From Haladaptatus cibarius D43 (GTDB lineage Archaea; Halobacteriota; Halobacteria; Halobacteriales; Haladaptataceae): DNA of 64,000 nucleotides. Each line of letters starts with the position of its first letter. The stretch's first letter is position 1. The notes under the pieces were generated by a model, which saw only the letters and a list, made by a program, of their open reading frames with translations, did no database searches and was not told the origin of the DNA. The position numbers and the translations under genes were made by a program. Shown here piece after piece: positions 1-8,088 of the stretch. The stretch lies in assembly GCF_000710615.1 (NCBI RefSeq), contig NZ_JDTH01000001.1, positions 1 to 64,000 on the forward strand. The letters are read 5' to 3'.

Positions 1-234
1 CCGTCTACCTAATCGGCCGCAATCACATCCTATAGCGCCGGAGCGTTTCCGGCTCCCCGTATTCAAACGTAGGAGCGTTATCCAGTATTAGCCTCAGTTT
101 CCCGAGGTTATGCTGGTCTATAGGGTAGTTTGATCACGTGTTACTGAGCTTTCCGCTACGAATCTAAGTTCGTGCAACTAGCATGGCTAAATCGAACTCC
201 AATAGCAATGGCCTCTGGCAGGATCAACCAGAAT
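1..234 (-). rRNA. 16S ribosomal RNA, 5' part (runs off the window)
   Basis: The reverse complement starts at about 234 with ATTCTGGTTGATCCTGCC, the archaeal 16S 5' end, followed by the conserved helices with GCTATTGGAGTTCG and AAGCCATGCTAGTTG-like 5' domain sequence. About 234 nt of the 5' domain are present; the rest lies left of position 1. The gene is transcribed leftwards from the promoter array at 434-853. The exact mature 5' end is inferred from the family, not measured. Confidence 0.97.
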
Positions 235-410
235 GCCGCTGGACGAATGTCCAGCATGTTAGGCGGAGACACTCTCAGAAGAGAGTGTATCACATATCAC
301 ACGTTCGAGACACCACATCGGTAAACCGACAAGGTGTCACCGAACTACCAAGGCTAACATCAGATTCCATCGTGTACGGCTGACCGCAGGGGTGGAATCC
401 TCATTTCCTT
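235..410 (-). other. Pre-16S leader with processing hairpins
   Basis: Transcribed spacer just before 16S. Clear hairpins are seen: 238-255 (7-bp stem GCTGGAC/GTCCAGC, loop GAAT), 269-288 (8-bp stem ACACTCTC/GAGAGTGT), 309-338 (GACACC/GGTGTC outer arm with an inner CGGT/ACCG stem) and 362-398 (GATTCCA/TGGAATC arms). In haloarchaea this spacer forms the 5' arm of the bulge-helix-bulge stem that the splicing endonuclease cuts; the 3' arm lies outside the window, so that pairing cannot be checked here. Short open frames in this stretch are not genes. Confidence 0.75.
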
Positions 411-433
411 CGGACTTGATTGAAGGCGGAGAA

Positions 434-454
434 GGGTATTAAACCCATCGAACC
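434..454 (-). promoter_or_regulatory. rRNA operon promoter, nearest to 16S
   Basis: On the minus strand this reads GGTTCGATGGGTTTAATACCC: a TTCGATG element directly before a TTTAATA TATA box. It is the last of five similar units. Confidence 0.75.
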
Positions 455-540
455 TTCGTTGTCCGAGATTGCGAAGCGGTTTGAACGCTTCGCAGATCGC
501 GTGTTGAGTCTTTCTTCGCGTTCATATCCGACGTCCCGTT

Positions 541-562
541 TGTACTTAAGGGCGTCGGATTT
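541..562 (-). promoter_or_regulatory. rRNA operon promoter, second from 16S
   Basis: Minus strand reads AAATCCGACGCCCTTAAGTA, matching the haloarchaeal rRNA promoter pattern (CCGACG then TTAAGTA). Its TTAA core lies about 106 nt upstream of the next unit. Confidence 0.8.
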
Positions 563-620
563 CGCTCGTCCTCGGCGAGTGTCGCCGAGGGCGCGTGTCA
601 CATTCAATCCGAATCGCCTT

Positions 621-642
621 GTATACTTAAAGGCACCGAATT
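621..642 (-). promoter_or_regulatory. rRNA operon promoter, third from 16S
   Basis: Minus strand reads AATTCGGTGCCTTTAAGTATAC: TTCGGTG element and TTTAAGTA box. TTAA cores of this unit and the ones on either side are each 82 nt apart, and a TCCGAAT-like sequence precedes the box in more than one unit, as if the units arose by duplication. Confidence 0.8.
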
Positions 643-700
643 AGATGTGTGTTGACCGTCCCAAACCGCGGGACGCCATCGACATTACATCCGAATGCTC

Positions 701-723
701 CTATACACTTAAGGCCATTGGAT
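701..723 (-). promoter_or_regulatory. rRNA operon promoter, fourth from 16S
   Basis: Minus strand reads TCCAATGGCCTTAAGTGTAT: a slightly degenerate element followed by a TTAAGTG box. Confidence 0.7.
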
Positions 724-831
724 TGGGTTTTCTTTCGCCCGACTCCGACTTTCAGCCACAATGGCGTGGGAGTCGAGCAGTCACCCGGTGGGAGACCACC
801 GTGCGACCTTCGCATTTGTACGAATGGCAGG

Positions 832-853
832 CATACATTTAAGCCCGTCGAAT
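832..853 (-). promoter_or_regulatory. rRNA operon promoter, most distal
   Basis: Minus strand reads ATTCGACGGGCTTAAATGTA: good TTCGACG element and TTAAATG box. It lies about 130 nt upstream of the next unit and about 600 nt upstream of mature 16S. Confidence 0.8.
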
Positions 854-859
854 GAGTAG

Positions 860-1121
860 CTCATTGAGGCATATTCACTAGCATTAGAGTGTGCGGACGA
901 AAAACAAGCCGAAGGCTCATCGTAGTCAAAGTATCGCGCGAGTGGAGGCCGAACCGTCATCCCACGCGTCGTGCGTTCAGTCCGGTCGGATGTGCCCCGC
1001 GCATCCCCAACGTTACGTGGAGGAGGCAAAAACCTTTGTCAATGGACTCACGTGCGTGCGAAGAATTATATATTACTTGTGAGTGCCTCGTGAAAGGCAT
1101 AGGTGTCAAAACGAGAACATT
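860..1121. other. Intergenic stretch between MC1 gene end and rRNA promoters
   Basis: No convincing gene. The one notable element is an AT-rich ATATATAAT on the minus strand at about 1066-1074, which could be one more distal start site towards the rRNA operon but lacks the TTCGA element of the other five. Nothing else is recognisable. Confidence 0.4.
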
Positions 1122-1430
1122 TCACTCGTCTAAGTGTTCGATGCCTTGTTTGGAAACGTTCGCTTCAGTGATTTCTCCCGGCATCCAGTCAGGTTTGTCA
1201 TCGGGGGCCTCTTCGTGCCATGCCCATCCTTCGTAGATGTGGACTTTGTCGGTTCCTTTCTCTCGAAGACGCAGTTCTACTCGATCTGCGGCATCCTCGG
1301 AGCTACCGGGGTCGAGCCGTCGCGCTGCTTTGAGCGCGGCCTGTCGCGGGGTGTTGCCCGAGAAGACACTCGATTCATCTCCATCCGTTTGGCGCAGTGC
1401 AAAGTTTCGCTTACCATCGTCACGTACCAT
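1122..1430 (-). CDS. MC1-type non-histone chromosomal protein
   Basis: Small DNA-binding, DNA-bending chromatin protein of the MC1 family known from Methanosarcina and haloarchaea. The 102-aa product shows the family signature: a KRNFALRQ-like first strand, FSGNTPRQAALKAA, LRLREKGTDKVHIYEGW and PDWMPGEI near the C terminus. The start is placed at 1430 rather than the upstream ATG at 1445, because GGAGGAG sits about 5 nt before the 1430 ATG and would overlap the upstream one. A TTTATAG box lies around 1470. The gene points the same way as the rRNA genes and lies upstream of them. Confidence 0.93.
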   Translation of the reverse strand: MVRDDGKRNFALRQTDGDESSVFSGNTPRQAALKAARRLDPGSSEDAADRVELRLREKGTDKVHIYEGWAWHEEAPDDKPDWMPGEITEANVSKQGIEHLDE

Positions 1431-1675
1431 GGTTTTCTCCTCCATGCCAACCCAGCACAGGGGCCACTATAAATATATCGCCGATATGAGCGGTTTTCGG
1501 CGATAGATATTTATACTATGTTTTGCCGTCCCGTGGTTTTTCGAGGGACGGAACGAAGGCCGAGCAAGGTAAGTGGCTTCAGTGTATATGAAATCAGTGA
1601 GAACGGTGAAACAGAACAGTACGGTAGAAAACATTTAAGTAGATGCTACGGCGAAGGACTGGATAAGATACCGCG

Positions 1676-1873
1676 ATGGTACGGAAAAAGAAGCTCAGCC
1701 CGAGTGGCGCGAAAGACGAAGACGGCGAATACCACAACGTTCACGTCAATCTTCATGAAGACGAACTGGCCGTTGCTGGCATGGAAATCGGTGATGAGGT
1801 CTTCGTCCGGGTCCGAGAAGATAAGATTATTATCCAAAAGGCGGACAAAGACGAGGTCGAACACGAGTTCTAA
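1676..1873 (+). CDS. AbrB/SpoVT-like small protein
   Basis: 65-aa acidic protein ending in a short beta-rich half (GMEIGDEVFVRVREDKIII) typical of AbrB-type swapped-hairpin domains, which bind DNA as dimers in transcription regulators and antitoxins. A TTTAAG box lies at about 1633-1638. It ends 47 nt before pyrD and reads in the same direction, so co-transcription is likely. No toxin partner is next to it. The fold call rests on this short motif only; a conserved haloarchaeal protein without assigned role is the safe description. Confidence 0.75.
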   Translation: MVRKKKLSPSGAKDEDGEYHNVHVNLHEDELAVAGMEIGDEVFVRVREDKIIIQKADKDEVEHEF

Positions 1874-1920
1874 CTCGCCGCGGAAACCCGCAGGCGATTT
1901 CCTTCTCAATCGGTACAACG

Positions 1921-2979
1921 ATGTACGGATACGACGCCGTCAGACCGCTGTTGTTTCAGTTGCCCGCAGAAACTGCACACGGAACTGTTCACTCGTTGCT
2001 CAAGGGGGTGCAGGGGACGCCAGTGGAGCAACTGCTCCGCGCGCAGTACCGAGTCGATGACACCAGACTGGCCGTCACCGCATTCGGCCAGTCGTTCCCA
2101 ACCCCAGTGGGTGTTGCCGCGGGGTTCGACAAGAACGCACAGATACCGTCTGCGCTTGCCAGCCTCGGCTTTGGCCACGTCGAAATCGGCGGCGTCACCG
2201 CGGAGGCACAGGACGGCAACCCGAAACCACGGATGTTCCGACTTCGTGAGGACGAAGGCATCATCAATCGCATGGGCTTCAACAACCACGGTGCCGACAG
2301 AATCGGGGCACGCATGGCCATGCAGTCGCTTCCCGACGTTCCTGTCGGTGCAAACATCGGGAAGTCGAAAACCACGCCCCTCGAAAGCGCCGAGGAGGAT
2401 TACCTGTACACCTACGAGCGCGTGTCAGCCCACGCGAATTACTTCGTCGTGAACGTCTCCAGTCCGAACACTCCCGGCCTGCGCGAACTCCAGAACCGCG
2501 AAAATCTGGAGCGAATCCTGACGACGCTTCAGGACGCGGGCACGAGTCCCCTCCTCGTGAAGCTCTCGCCCGACCTGCCGGAACCCGCAATCGAAGACGC
2601 CCTCGACCTCGTGAACGAACTCGATTTGGACGGCGTCATCGCCACGAACACGACGACGGAGCGCCCCGGCAGCCTCCGCAGTCAGTACCGCGACGAAGAG
2701 GGTGGTCTCTCCGGACGGCCCATCCAGTCGCGCGCCACGGAGATGATTCAGTTCACCGCTGAGCATGTGGACGTGCCAGTCATCGGCGTCGGCGGTATCT
2801 TCACTGCGGAAGACGCCTACCGGAAGATTCGCGCCGGGGCGCACGTCGTCCAGTTGTACACCGGCCTCGTCTATCGCGGCCCGTCGATTGCCCGCGAAAT
2901 CAACGAAGGCCTGCTTGAACTGCTCGACAGAGATGGGTTCGACAGTATCGAAGATGCGATTGGTGCAGACCTCGATTGA
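1921..2979 (+). CDS. pyrD: Dihydroorotate dehydrogenase (quinone), class 2
   Basis: Oxidises dihydroorotate to orotate in pyrimidine synthesis, passing electrons from FMN to membrane quinone. The 352-aa product has the class 2 layout: an N-terminal membrane-associating helix region (residues 1-40), GVAAGFDKN around 64-72, INRMGFNNHG about 115-124, and NVSSPNTPGLRELQ at 178-191 with the serine base that marks class 2 enzymes (class 1 uses cysteine). The C-terminal FMN phosphate region GVGGIFTAEDAY is present. Length is normal. It follows the AbrB-like gene by 47 nt. Confidence 0.97.
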   Translation: MYGYDAVRPLLFQLPAETAHGTVHSLLKGVQGTPVEQLLRAQYRVDDTRLAVTAFGQSFPTPVGVAAGFDKNAQIPSALASLGFGHVEIGGVTAEAQDGNPKPRMFRLREDEGIINRMGFNNHGADRIGARMAMQSLPDVPVGANIGKSKTTPLESAEEDYLYTYERVSAHANYFVVNVSSPNTPGLRELQNRENLERILTTLQDAGTSPLLVKLSPDLPEPAIEDALDLVNELDLDGVIATNTTTERPGSLRSQYRDEEGGLSGRPIQSRATEMIQFTAEHVDVPVIGVGGIFTAEDAYRKIRAGAHVVQLYTGLVYRGPSIAREINEGLLELLDRDGFDSIEDAIGADLD

Positions 2980-3041
2980 ACAAAGGACGGTTTCTACGAG
3001 CAATCGAATTTTTCCTCCCTCGATTCGCTAAATACATTTAC

Positions 3042-3254
3042 CATGTGGCGCGCGCTGTCGCAGGGCTGAGGCGCTCACCGCCGAAGCTCTGTGCTGATAG
3101 CGTGCGAGGGATGACCGAAGTGAGTGGAACGAACGCAGGGAATCGGTTGGGGAGGTGTGTGGGCGGTTACGGTGCGGTTGCGGTTTTCATTAGAGTCGTG
3201 ATTTGCTGAAACTACAGTATAATCAAACGGGAGTAGACGAATCACGACTCCAAA
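3042..3254 (+). repeat. Dispersed intergenic repeat, family 1 (copy 1)
   Basis: Fills most of the gap between pyrD and the next gene. It shares with the copies at 11.7-12.1 kb and 32.4-32.8 kb the blocks GCGAGGGATGACCGAAGTGA, GGAATCGGTTGGGGAGG and GCGGTTTTCATTAGAGTCGT. The right end carries an inverted repeat: GAGTCGTGATT (about 3193) facing AATCACGACTCC (about 3241). No protein-coding frame is convincing. The function is unknown; ends are approximate. Confidence 0.75.
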
Positions 3255-3296
3255 CGAAGCCCTCGGTGTTCACTGACGAACCCGTATGGCAAGTCA

Positions 3297-3767
3297 CTAC
3301 AATGAATCCGAGCAAGTCATGCGGAGAAATTCGTACTCGCCGCCGTTGGTTTCCTGCATGAACGTCTCCTGACGTTCGAATCCAACATCCTCGTACACCG
3401 AAATCGCTCGGTCGTTGAACGTCGCCACCGCCAACGAGTAGATTTCGGGACCATACGTCTCCGCCGCAAACTCCATTCCGGCCTCGGCGAACGCCTTTCC
3501 GCGACCCTTTCCAGTCGAGGTGGGATGCATCCCCAGCCCGATTTCGAGAATGTCACCATCGTCGCCCATGTCGAACGAGAAGAAACCGACACGGTCACCT
3601 GCCGAATCGAAAACTGCGTACTTGTCGTCCCGATTCTCGGGATTCGTAAACAACGCCAAATCCTCCGGGTCGCTCTCCATGTCGTAGAAATCGTAGGGTG
3701 GGTCGTAGTGCCACGAGACGATGGCGTCTACGTCGTCAGCAGAGAGCGGGGAAAATTCGTACTCCAT
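3297..3767 (-). CDS. GNAT family N-acetyltransferase
   Basis: 156-aa protein with the single GNAT domain. Strand 4 and the acetyl-CoA phosphate loop are seen as LEIGLGMHPTSTGKGRGKAF (about residues 74-93), followed by the helix and the IYSLAVATFNDRAISVYEDV region (RimI/RimJ-like), with GFERQETF near the end. The N-terminal PLSADDVDAIVSW segment is typical of RimJ-type members. The substrate cannot be told from sequence. It is a single gene convergent with pyrD and next to the pheT end. Confidence 0.88.
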   Translation of the reverse strand: MEYEFSPLSADDVDAIVSWHYDPPYDFYDMESDPEDLALFTNPENRDDKYAVFDSAGDRVGFFSFDMGDDGDILEIGLGMHPTSTGKGRGKAFAEAGMEFAAETYGPEIYSLAVATFNDRAISVYEDVGFERQETFMQETNGGEYEFLRMTCSDSL

Positions 3768-3812
3768 ACCCCGAAATCGTCGAAAGAACTGTCAAACGTT
3801 TCGATTCAGCCC

Positions 3813-5561
3813 CTACTCCAGCGCGTCCAGTCGGAACTCGAATCCGGCGACTGGTAGTTCCAAGTCGTGCTCGACCAGCACTTCGGGATGAATTTCGCCG
3901 ATGACACCGACCGTTTCGCCACCAATCACGACGTCCGCTGCACGGCCGGAGATGAACGTCGGATGCTCGGTCGGTGGCGTTTCGAGGTCGGCGTTGAAGT
4001 TCCGAACGATAGCTTGCAGGCGCGCCTTCGCGTCCTCGTAGGAGGCGTCGTGGCGCGCGAGAACGCCCGCCACGGTTCGGTGTTCCGCGACGCCCGTGTT
4101 CTCCGATTCATCGACCTGCGCCGCCAGACCGATTTCCGCGATGTCCTGCGGATAGGAGCGATGGGTGTTGTTCTCCAGCACCATCATCAGCGAGGGGAGC
4201 GCCCACGTCCGAAGCATGGTGTAGTCCTCGCTGTAGGGATTTTTGATGGCCGCCGGAGTGCCACCGCCGACCACGTCGGTTCCGGCCTCCGCGTCAGTTT
4301 CCGGTTCCACGTCGGATTCCTGTTCTACACGCATCCTTCTGAAGTTCTCTTCTGCGCTAATCATGTGGAAGTTGAGCAGGTCTTCGAAGCCCAAACCAAC
4401 GAGAACCTCGCGGGCCGCGTCTTCGAGTTGTGAGCGTTCGTGTTGCCCACCGACCGTTCCAACGTCGGGATACCGCGGCGAGAGGTCGTTGAATCCGTAG
4501 GCGCGTCCGATGTCGTCCACTATGTCCACCGGGTGAAGTACGTCCACGCGGTATGGCGGAATTTCGACCTCGTAGACGACCGAGTCCTCTTCTTCGCTCG
4601 CTTCCCCGGAGAGTCCAGAACGGGCCAACAGGTCGAGCACTTCGTCCGGCGTGAAGTCGATACCGAGAAGCGTCTCGACTTGCTCGTGGGTGACGGATTT
4701 CGTCGTCACTTCCAAATCCGGCCTGACGAGCATGTGGTCGTCGTAGGTGACTTCGACTTCCTCGATGGTCGCGCCACGAGCGTCCAGCGCGTAGCAGATG
4801 ATGGTACACATCTTGTCGATAGTCCACTGGTCAGTGCCCGTGAGTTCGATGAACAGGTCACGCGAATCCGTGGTGACCTCGGTTCGCCGACCGTTGATGA
4901 CCGGCGGGAACGAGAACAGGCCGATATCGTCGTAGATGGCCGGATATCGGTCGTATTCGGAGACGAGGTCTGCGTACTTCTCGCCGGTCGGGTGCGAGCG
5001 CAGAACCTCATCGGGCGTCATCTCCGCGTCCGAATCGAGCGGAACGAATCGGTCGCCGTCCGATTCGACGCCGACGTACTCGATGCTGTTGCCGCCTTCT
5101 TCGGTCGCAGAGGAACCTTTCAGCATCGTCAGGTCGTGAATCCCAATTGCGCCTTTCGCGCGCTTTCGGCCCATCGTCGCGTGGAGTTTTTCCTGCAACT
5201 GAATGAGCGAGTCGAGCGCCTCCTCGGAGAGGTTTACGCCACGAACAATCGCACCGGTGACGTAGGGACGCTCGTCCGGAACGCTTTCATCGACCGCAAT
5301 CGTCCAGTCAGGGTCGTTCGGTTTCGGGGTGTAAATTCCCCGGTCGTCGCCGTACTGGTAGCGAAGCGACCGCGCCACGCCCTCGATGGAGAGTCGGTCG
5401 AGTCGGTCGGGGGCGAACTCCAACTGCATGTCGCCCTCTTCTGTCTCGCCCTCGAACTCCAAGCCGAGTGCGAACATGTCGTCTTTGAGTTCTTCGTCGT
5501 CCTTTTCGTCGTGGCCGGTCAGTCGGCGCAGTTCGTCGGGGGAAACGTCTACAGTTGGCAT
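3813..5561 (-). CDS. pheT: Phenylalanyl-tRNA synthetase beta subunit
   Basis: Beta chain of the alpha2-beta2 class II synthetase that charges tRNA-Phe. The 582-aa length fits the archaeal/eukaryal-type beta chain. It has the B1 N-terminal module (MPTVDVSPDELRRLTG), the B3/B4 editing domain in the first half, the B5 domain (RVDVLHPVDIVDDIGRAYGF) and the catalytic-like core with NPYSEDYTMLRTWALPSLM. The ATG shares one base with the pheS stop (TGATG), so translation of the two subunits is probably coupled. Confidence 0.97.
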   Translation of the reverse strand: MPTVDVSPDELRRLTGHDEKDDEELKDDMFALGLEFEGETEEGDMQLEFAPDRLDRLSIEGVARSLRYQYGDDRGIYTPKPNDPDWTIAVDESVPDERPYVTGAIVRGVNLSEEALDSLIQLQEKLHATMGRKRAKGAIGIHDLTMLKGSSATEEGGNSIEYVGVESDGDRFVPLDSDAEMTPDEVLRSHPTGEKYADLVSEYDRYPAIYDDIGLFSFPPVINGRRTEVTTDSRDLFIELTGTDQWTIDKMCTIICYALDARGATIEEVEVTYDDHMLVRPDLEVTTKSVTHEQVETLLGIDFTPDEVLDLLARSGLSGEASEEEDSVVYEVEIPPYRVDVLHPVDIVDDIGRAYGFNDLSPRYPDVGTVGGQHERSQLEDAAREVLVGLGFEDLLNFHMISAEENFRRMRVEQESDVEPETDAEAGTDVVGGGTPAAIKNPYSEDYTMLRTWALPSLMMVLENNTHRSYPQDIAEIGLAAQVDESENTGVAEHRTVAGVLARHDASYEDAKARLQAIVRNFNADLETPPTEHPTFISGRAADVVIGGETVGVIGEIHPEVLVEHDLELPVAGFEFRLDALE

Positions 5562-7069
5562 CAGTGAATCACCTCCACGTCGCGGAGCAGTTCGAGGTCA
5601 CACAGCGTCCCGTGAACGTCGCGGATGTCCTCGAAGCCGTACATCAACATGAGCAGGCGTTCGAGGGCAAGTCCCCACGCCATCACGTCGCACTCGACAC
5701 CGAGCGGTTCCAGCACTTCGGGCCGAAACATCCCGCTGTTGCCGATTTCGATAAGTTCGTTCGTCTCGGGGTGCCGTCCGAACAGTTCGAAACTTGGCTC
5801 CGTGTACGGGTTGTAGTGCGGTTTGAACTGGATATCCGTGATGCCGAACTGCGCGTAGAACTCCTCGAAGGTGCCCATCAAATCGCGCACGGAGAGGTCT
5901 TCGGCCATCACCCAGCCCTCGATTTGGAAGAACTCAAGCAGGTGGGTCGGGTCGAGGGTGTCGTTTCGGTACACCTTCTCGACGCTGAAGAATCGCTGTG
6001 GCGGGTCGAGTTCCCCGATAGCGTTCCCGGAGAGATACCGCATCGACAGCGACGTGGTGTGGCCACGAAGCGCGATTGCTCGCGCGAACTCCTCGTCCCA
6101 CGGCGAGTGGTAGCCGTCGCTGTCTTCGCCGATTCCTTCGAGATGCGCCCGGCGAACCTTCCCCACCAACTCCTCCGGCAGGTCACCGATTTCGGTTGGA
6201 TTCGATAGGGCGAATCTGTCCCAGTGGGTCCGCGCAGGATGGTCTTGGGGCATGAACAGACAGTCGTTAATCCAGAAGTCCGCGTCCGCGTGCGGGCCGT
6301 CCATCTCCTCGAAGCCCATCCCGACGAGCACGTCCTTCACCCGGTTCGCCGTCTGACGCAGGATGTGAACCTTCCCGCCGTCGATTCGCTCGGCGTCGGC
6401 GTCAACGTTGTACTCCGCGAACTCCACGTCGCGCCACTGGCCCGTCGTGAGCATTTCCGGCGTCAACTGATCCACCGTCTCGGCGGCCTCGACACCTTCC
6501 ATCAGGGCCGTCACGCCGTCGTCCGTGAGCAACACCGAGCGAACCGTCAATTCGGACAGTTCGATAAGACCACGGCTTTCCAGTTGGTCGAGCGTATCGG
6601 CGTCATCAACCGTTTCGCCAGCGGCGAGCGCGGCCAGCGCGCTCGCCTCCGAATCGTTCTCTGGGTCGGCATCGGGGTCGGCGACGATTTCGCCGCTGTC
6701 GATGCTCCCGTAGCCCTTCCGAGCGTAGTTCGAGAGGGCGATGTTCACCTGCGGGCCGCCCAATCCGGACTGGCCAATCGCTTGGCCCATCTGAATCGCG
6801 TCCTCGTCCGCGCCCGCAGAGAGCGCCGCCTCGTAGAGTTTGATTTCCGGCAAGCCGTCTCCGGCGTACTCCTCGCCCTCTTCTGTCAGCGAGACGGATT
6901 CGTCGGTTCGCTCTTCCACGGAAAGCAAGCCTTCGTCTTCGAGTTCGAAAGCCGCACCCGTCGCCGTCTCGGGTTTCAGGCCCGTCTTGTCGGCCAGTTC
7001 CTCGATACTCTGTTCGTCTGTCGCGCTCGCGGCTTCCAACACCGCGACCTGTGATTCTGGTAGTTTCAT
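5561..7069 (-). CDS. pheS: Phenylalanyl-tRNA synthetase alpha subunit
   Basis: Catalytic chain of the synthetase. The 502-aa product has an N-terminal set of winged-helix modules (residues 1-200, starting MKLPESQVAVLEAA) and a C-terminal class II core: motif 1 region around GKVHILRQTANRVKDVL, motif 2 around HLLEFFQIEGWVMAEDLSV, and motif 3 AWGLALERLLMLMYGFEDIR. First gene of the pheS-pheT operon. About 215 nt separate it from the divergent methyltransferase gene; no strong TATA box was picked out there. Confidence 0.97.
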   Translation of the reverse strand: MKLPESQVAVLEAASATDEQSIEELADKTGLKPETATGAAFELEDEGLLSVEERTDESVSLTEEGEEYAGDGLPEIKLYEAALSAGADEDAIQMGQAIGQSGLGGPQVNIALSNYARKGYGSIDSGEIVADPDADPENDSEASALAALAAGETVDDADTLDQLESRGLIELSELTVRSVLLTDDGVTALMEGVEAAETVDQLTPEMLTTGQWRDVEFAEYNVDADAERIDGGKVHILRQTANRVKDVLVGMGFEEMDGPHADADFWINDCLFMPQDHPARTHWDRFALSNPTEIGDLPEELVGKVRRAHLEGIGEDSDGYHSPWDEEFARAIALRGHTTSLSMRYLSGNAIGELDPPQRFFSVEKVYRNDTLDPTHLLEFFQIEGWVMAEDLSVRDLMGTFEEFYAQFGITDIQFKPHYNPYTEPSFELFGRHPETNELIEIGNSGMFRPEVLEPLGVECDVMAWGLALERLLMLMYGFEDIRDVHGTLCDLELLRDVEVIH

Positions 7070-7284
7070 CGCTACTTGATAGTCGTTGGTCGTATGTCCC
7101 TGTCCGCCGGTTTAGCCCTTCTGAAGACCGTCGGACGACTGTGCTCCAACGGATGACTGCGCCCCATTGGGCCACTGCGCTCGGTTTCATCCTCCCACCG
7201 TGAGAGGAGTCCGCCGCGCGCCTAGACCCCGGTAAAAAATCCGAATCCGGTCGCTGGTCGTGACTGGACTGCGATACTGCCACG

Positions 7285-8034
7285 ATGGGATACGGATGGC
7301 ATGAGTGGAGGATGGCCCAGAATCGACAAAAACGTTCCGGAGAATCGGACGAAAGCCTTCCGGAGGGATTTATCTCGATTTCGAACGATTGGGAGTTCAT
7401 GATGGATTGGGAGCGGTTCTACCGACGTGCCGATTACGACCGTTGTGCCTACATCGGCGGCGAACGGATGGCCGACCTCGTGGAGCGATGTTTCGACTGG
7501 AGGGGCGTCCCCGACGACTTCGCCTCGGTTGGCTGTGGCCCCGCAGTCGTCCCCTTCCTGCTTGCGGAACGCCACCCCGAAACCGAGATTTTCGGCTTCG
7601 ACCTCTCGGAGACGGTCGTTCGGGACAACGCGGAGAAAGCGGAGGAGCAAGGACTCGACAACCTCCAGTTTGCGGTCGATTCGCTTCCCGACCTCGACAC
7701 CGACCAAAAATTCGACGTGGTGTACTGTGTCGCCACGCTCTATTTCGTAGAAGAGCCGAAACGCGCAATCGAGAGTCTGTATTCACGGGTGCGAGACGGC
7801 GGCCACCTCGTGTTGAACTACCCGAACGAAACCAGTCAAGCCCAGTTTGACAGGGAGTTCGAGGGGCGAAAGCGCGAATCGTTCGAGTTGGTGCTGAGTG
7901 GTGCGAACCTGATTAGCGAAGACGTGGTTCAGGAGGCGACTGGTGCCGAGACGCGAAACTACTGGGAACTGGTCGATGCCGAGGGAGAGGAATTTGTCGA
8001 TTCCGCGACTCCCTGCGTCGTCGTCGAAAAGTGA
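7285..8034 (+). CDS. Class I SAM-dependent methyltransferase
   Basis: 249-aa protein with the Rossmann methyltransferase fold: motif I is altered but recognisable as FASVGCGPAVVPFLLAERHP, followed by acidic motif II (EIFGFDLSE), FDVVYCVATLYFVEEP (motif IV region) and RDGGHLVLNYPNE (motif post-IV). The acceptor is unknown. Three starts are possible: 7285, 7312 and 7402 (MDWERFYRR). The last has a GGAG a few nt upstream and removes a poorly ordered segment, so the true protein may be about 210 aa. Confidence 0.85.
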   Translation: MGYGWHEWRMAQNRQKRSGESDESLPEGFISISNDWEFMMDWERFYRRADYDRCAYIGGERMADLVERCFDWRGVPDDFASVGCGPAVVPFLLAERHPETEIFGFDLSETVVRDNAEKAEEQGLDNLQFAVDSLPDLDTDQKFDVVYCVATLYFVEEPKRAIESLYSRVRDGGHLVLNYPNETSQAQFDREFEGRKRESFELVLSGANLISEDVVQEATGAETRNYWELVDAEGEEFVDSATPCVVVEK

Positions 8035-8088
8035 AATGTGAAATTCGGAGGTGCGGGTTTTTGCGTGTCGGAAGCGTAGACGCTCTGA

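Noticed and set aside
183-855. Several short frames in and before the 16S leader
   Set aside because: They lie in rRNA, processing hairpins and promoters; none has a ribosome site or family similarity.
4440-5567. 375-codon frame opposite pheT
   Set aside because: Shadow of pheT codon bias.
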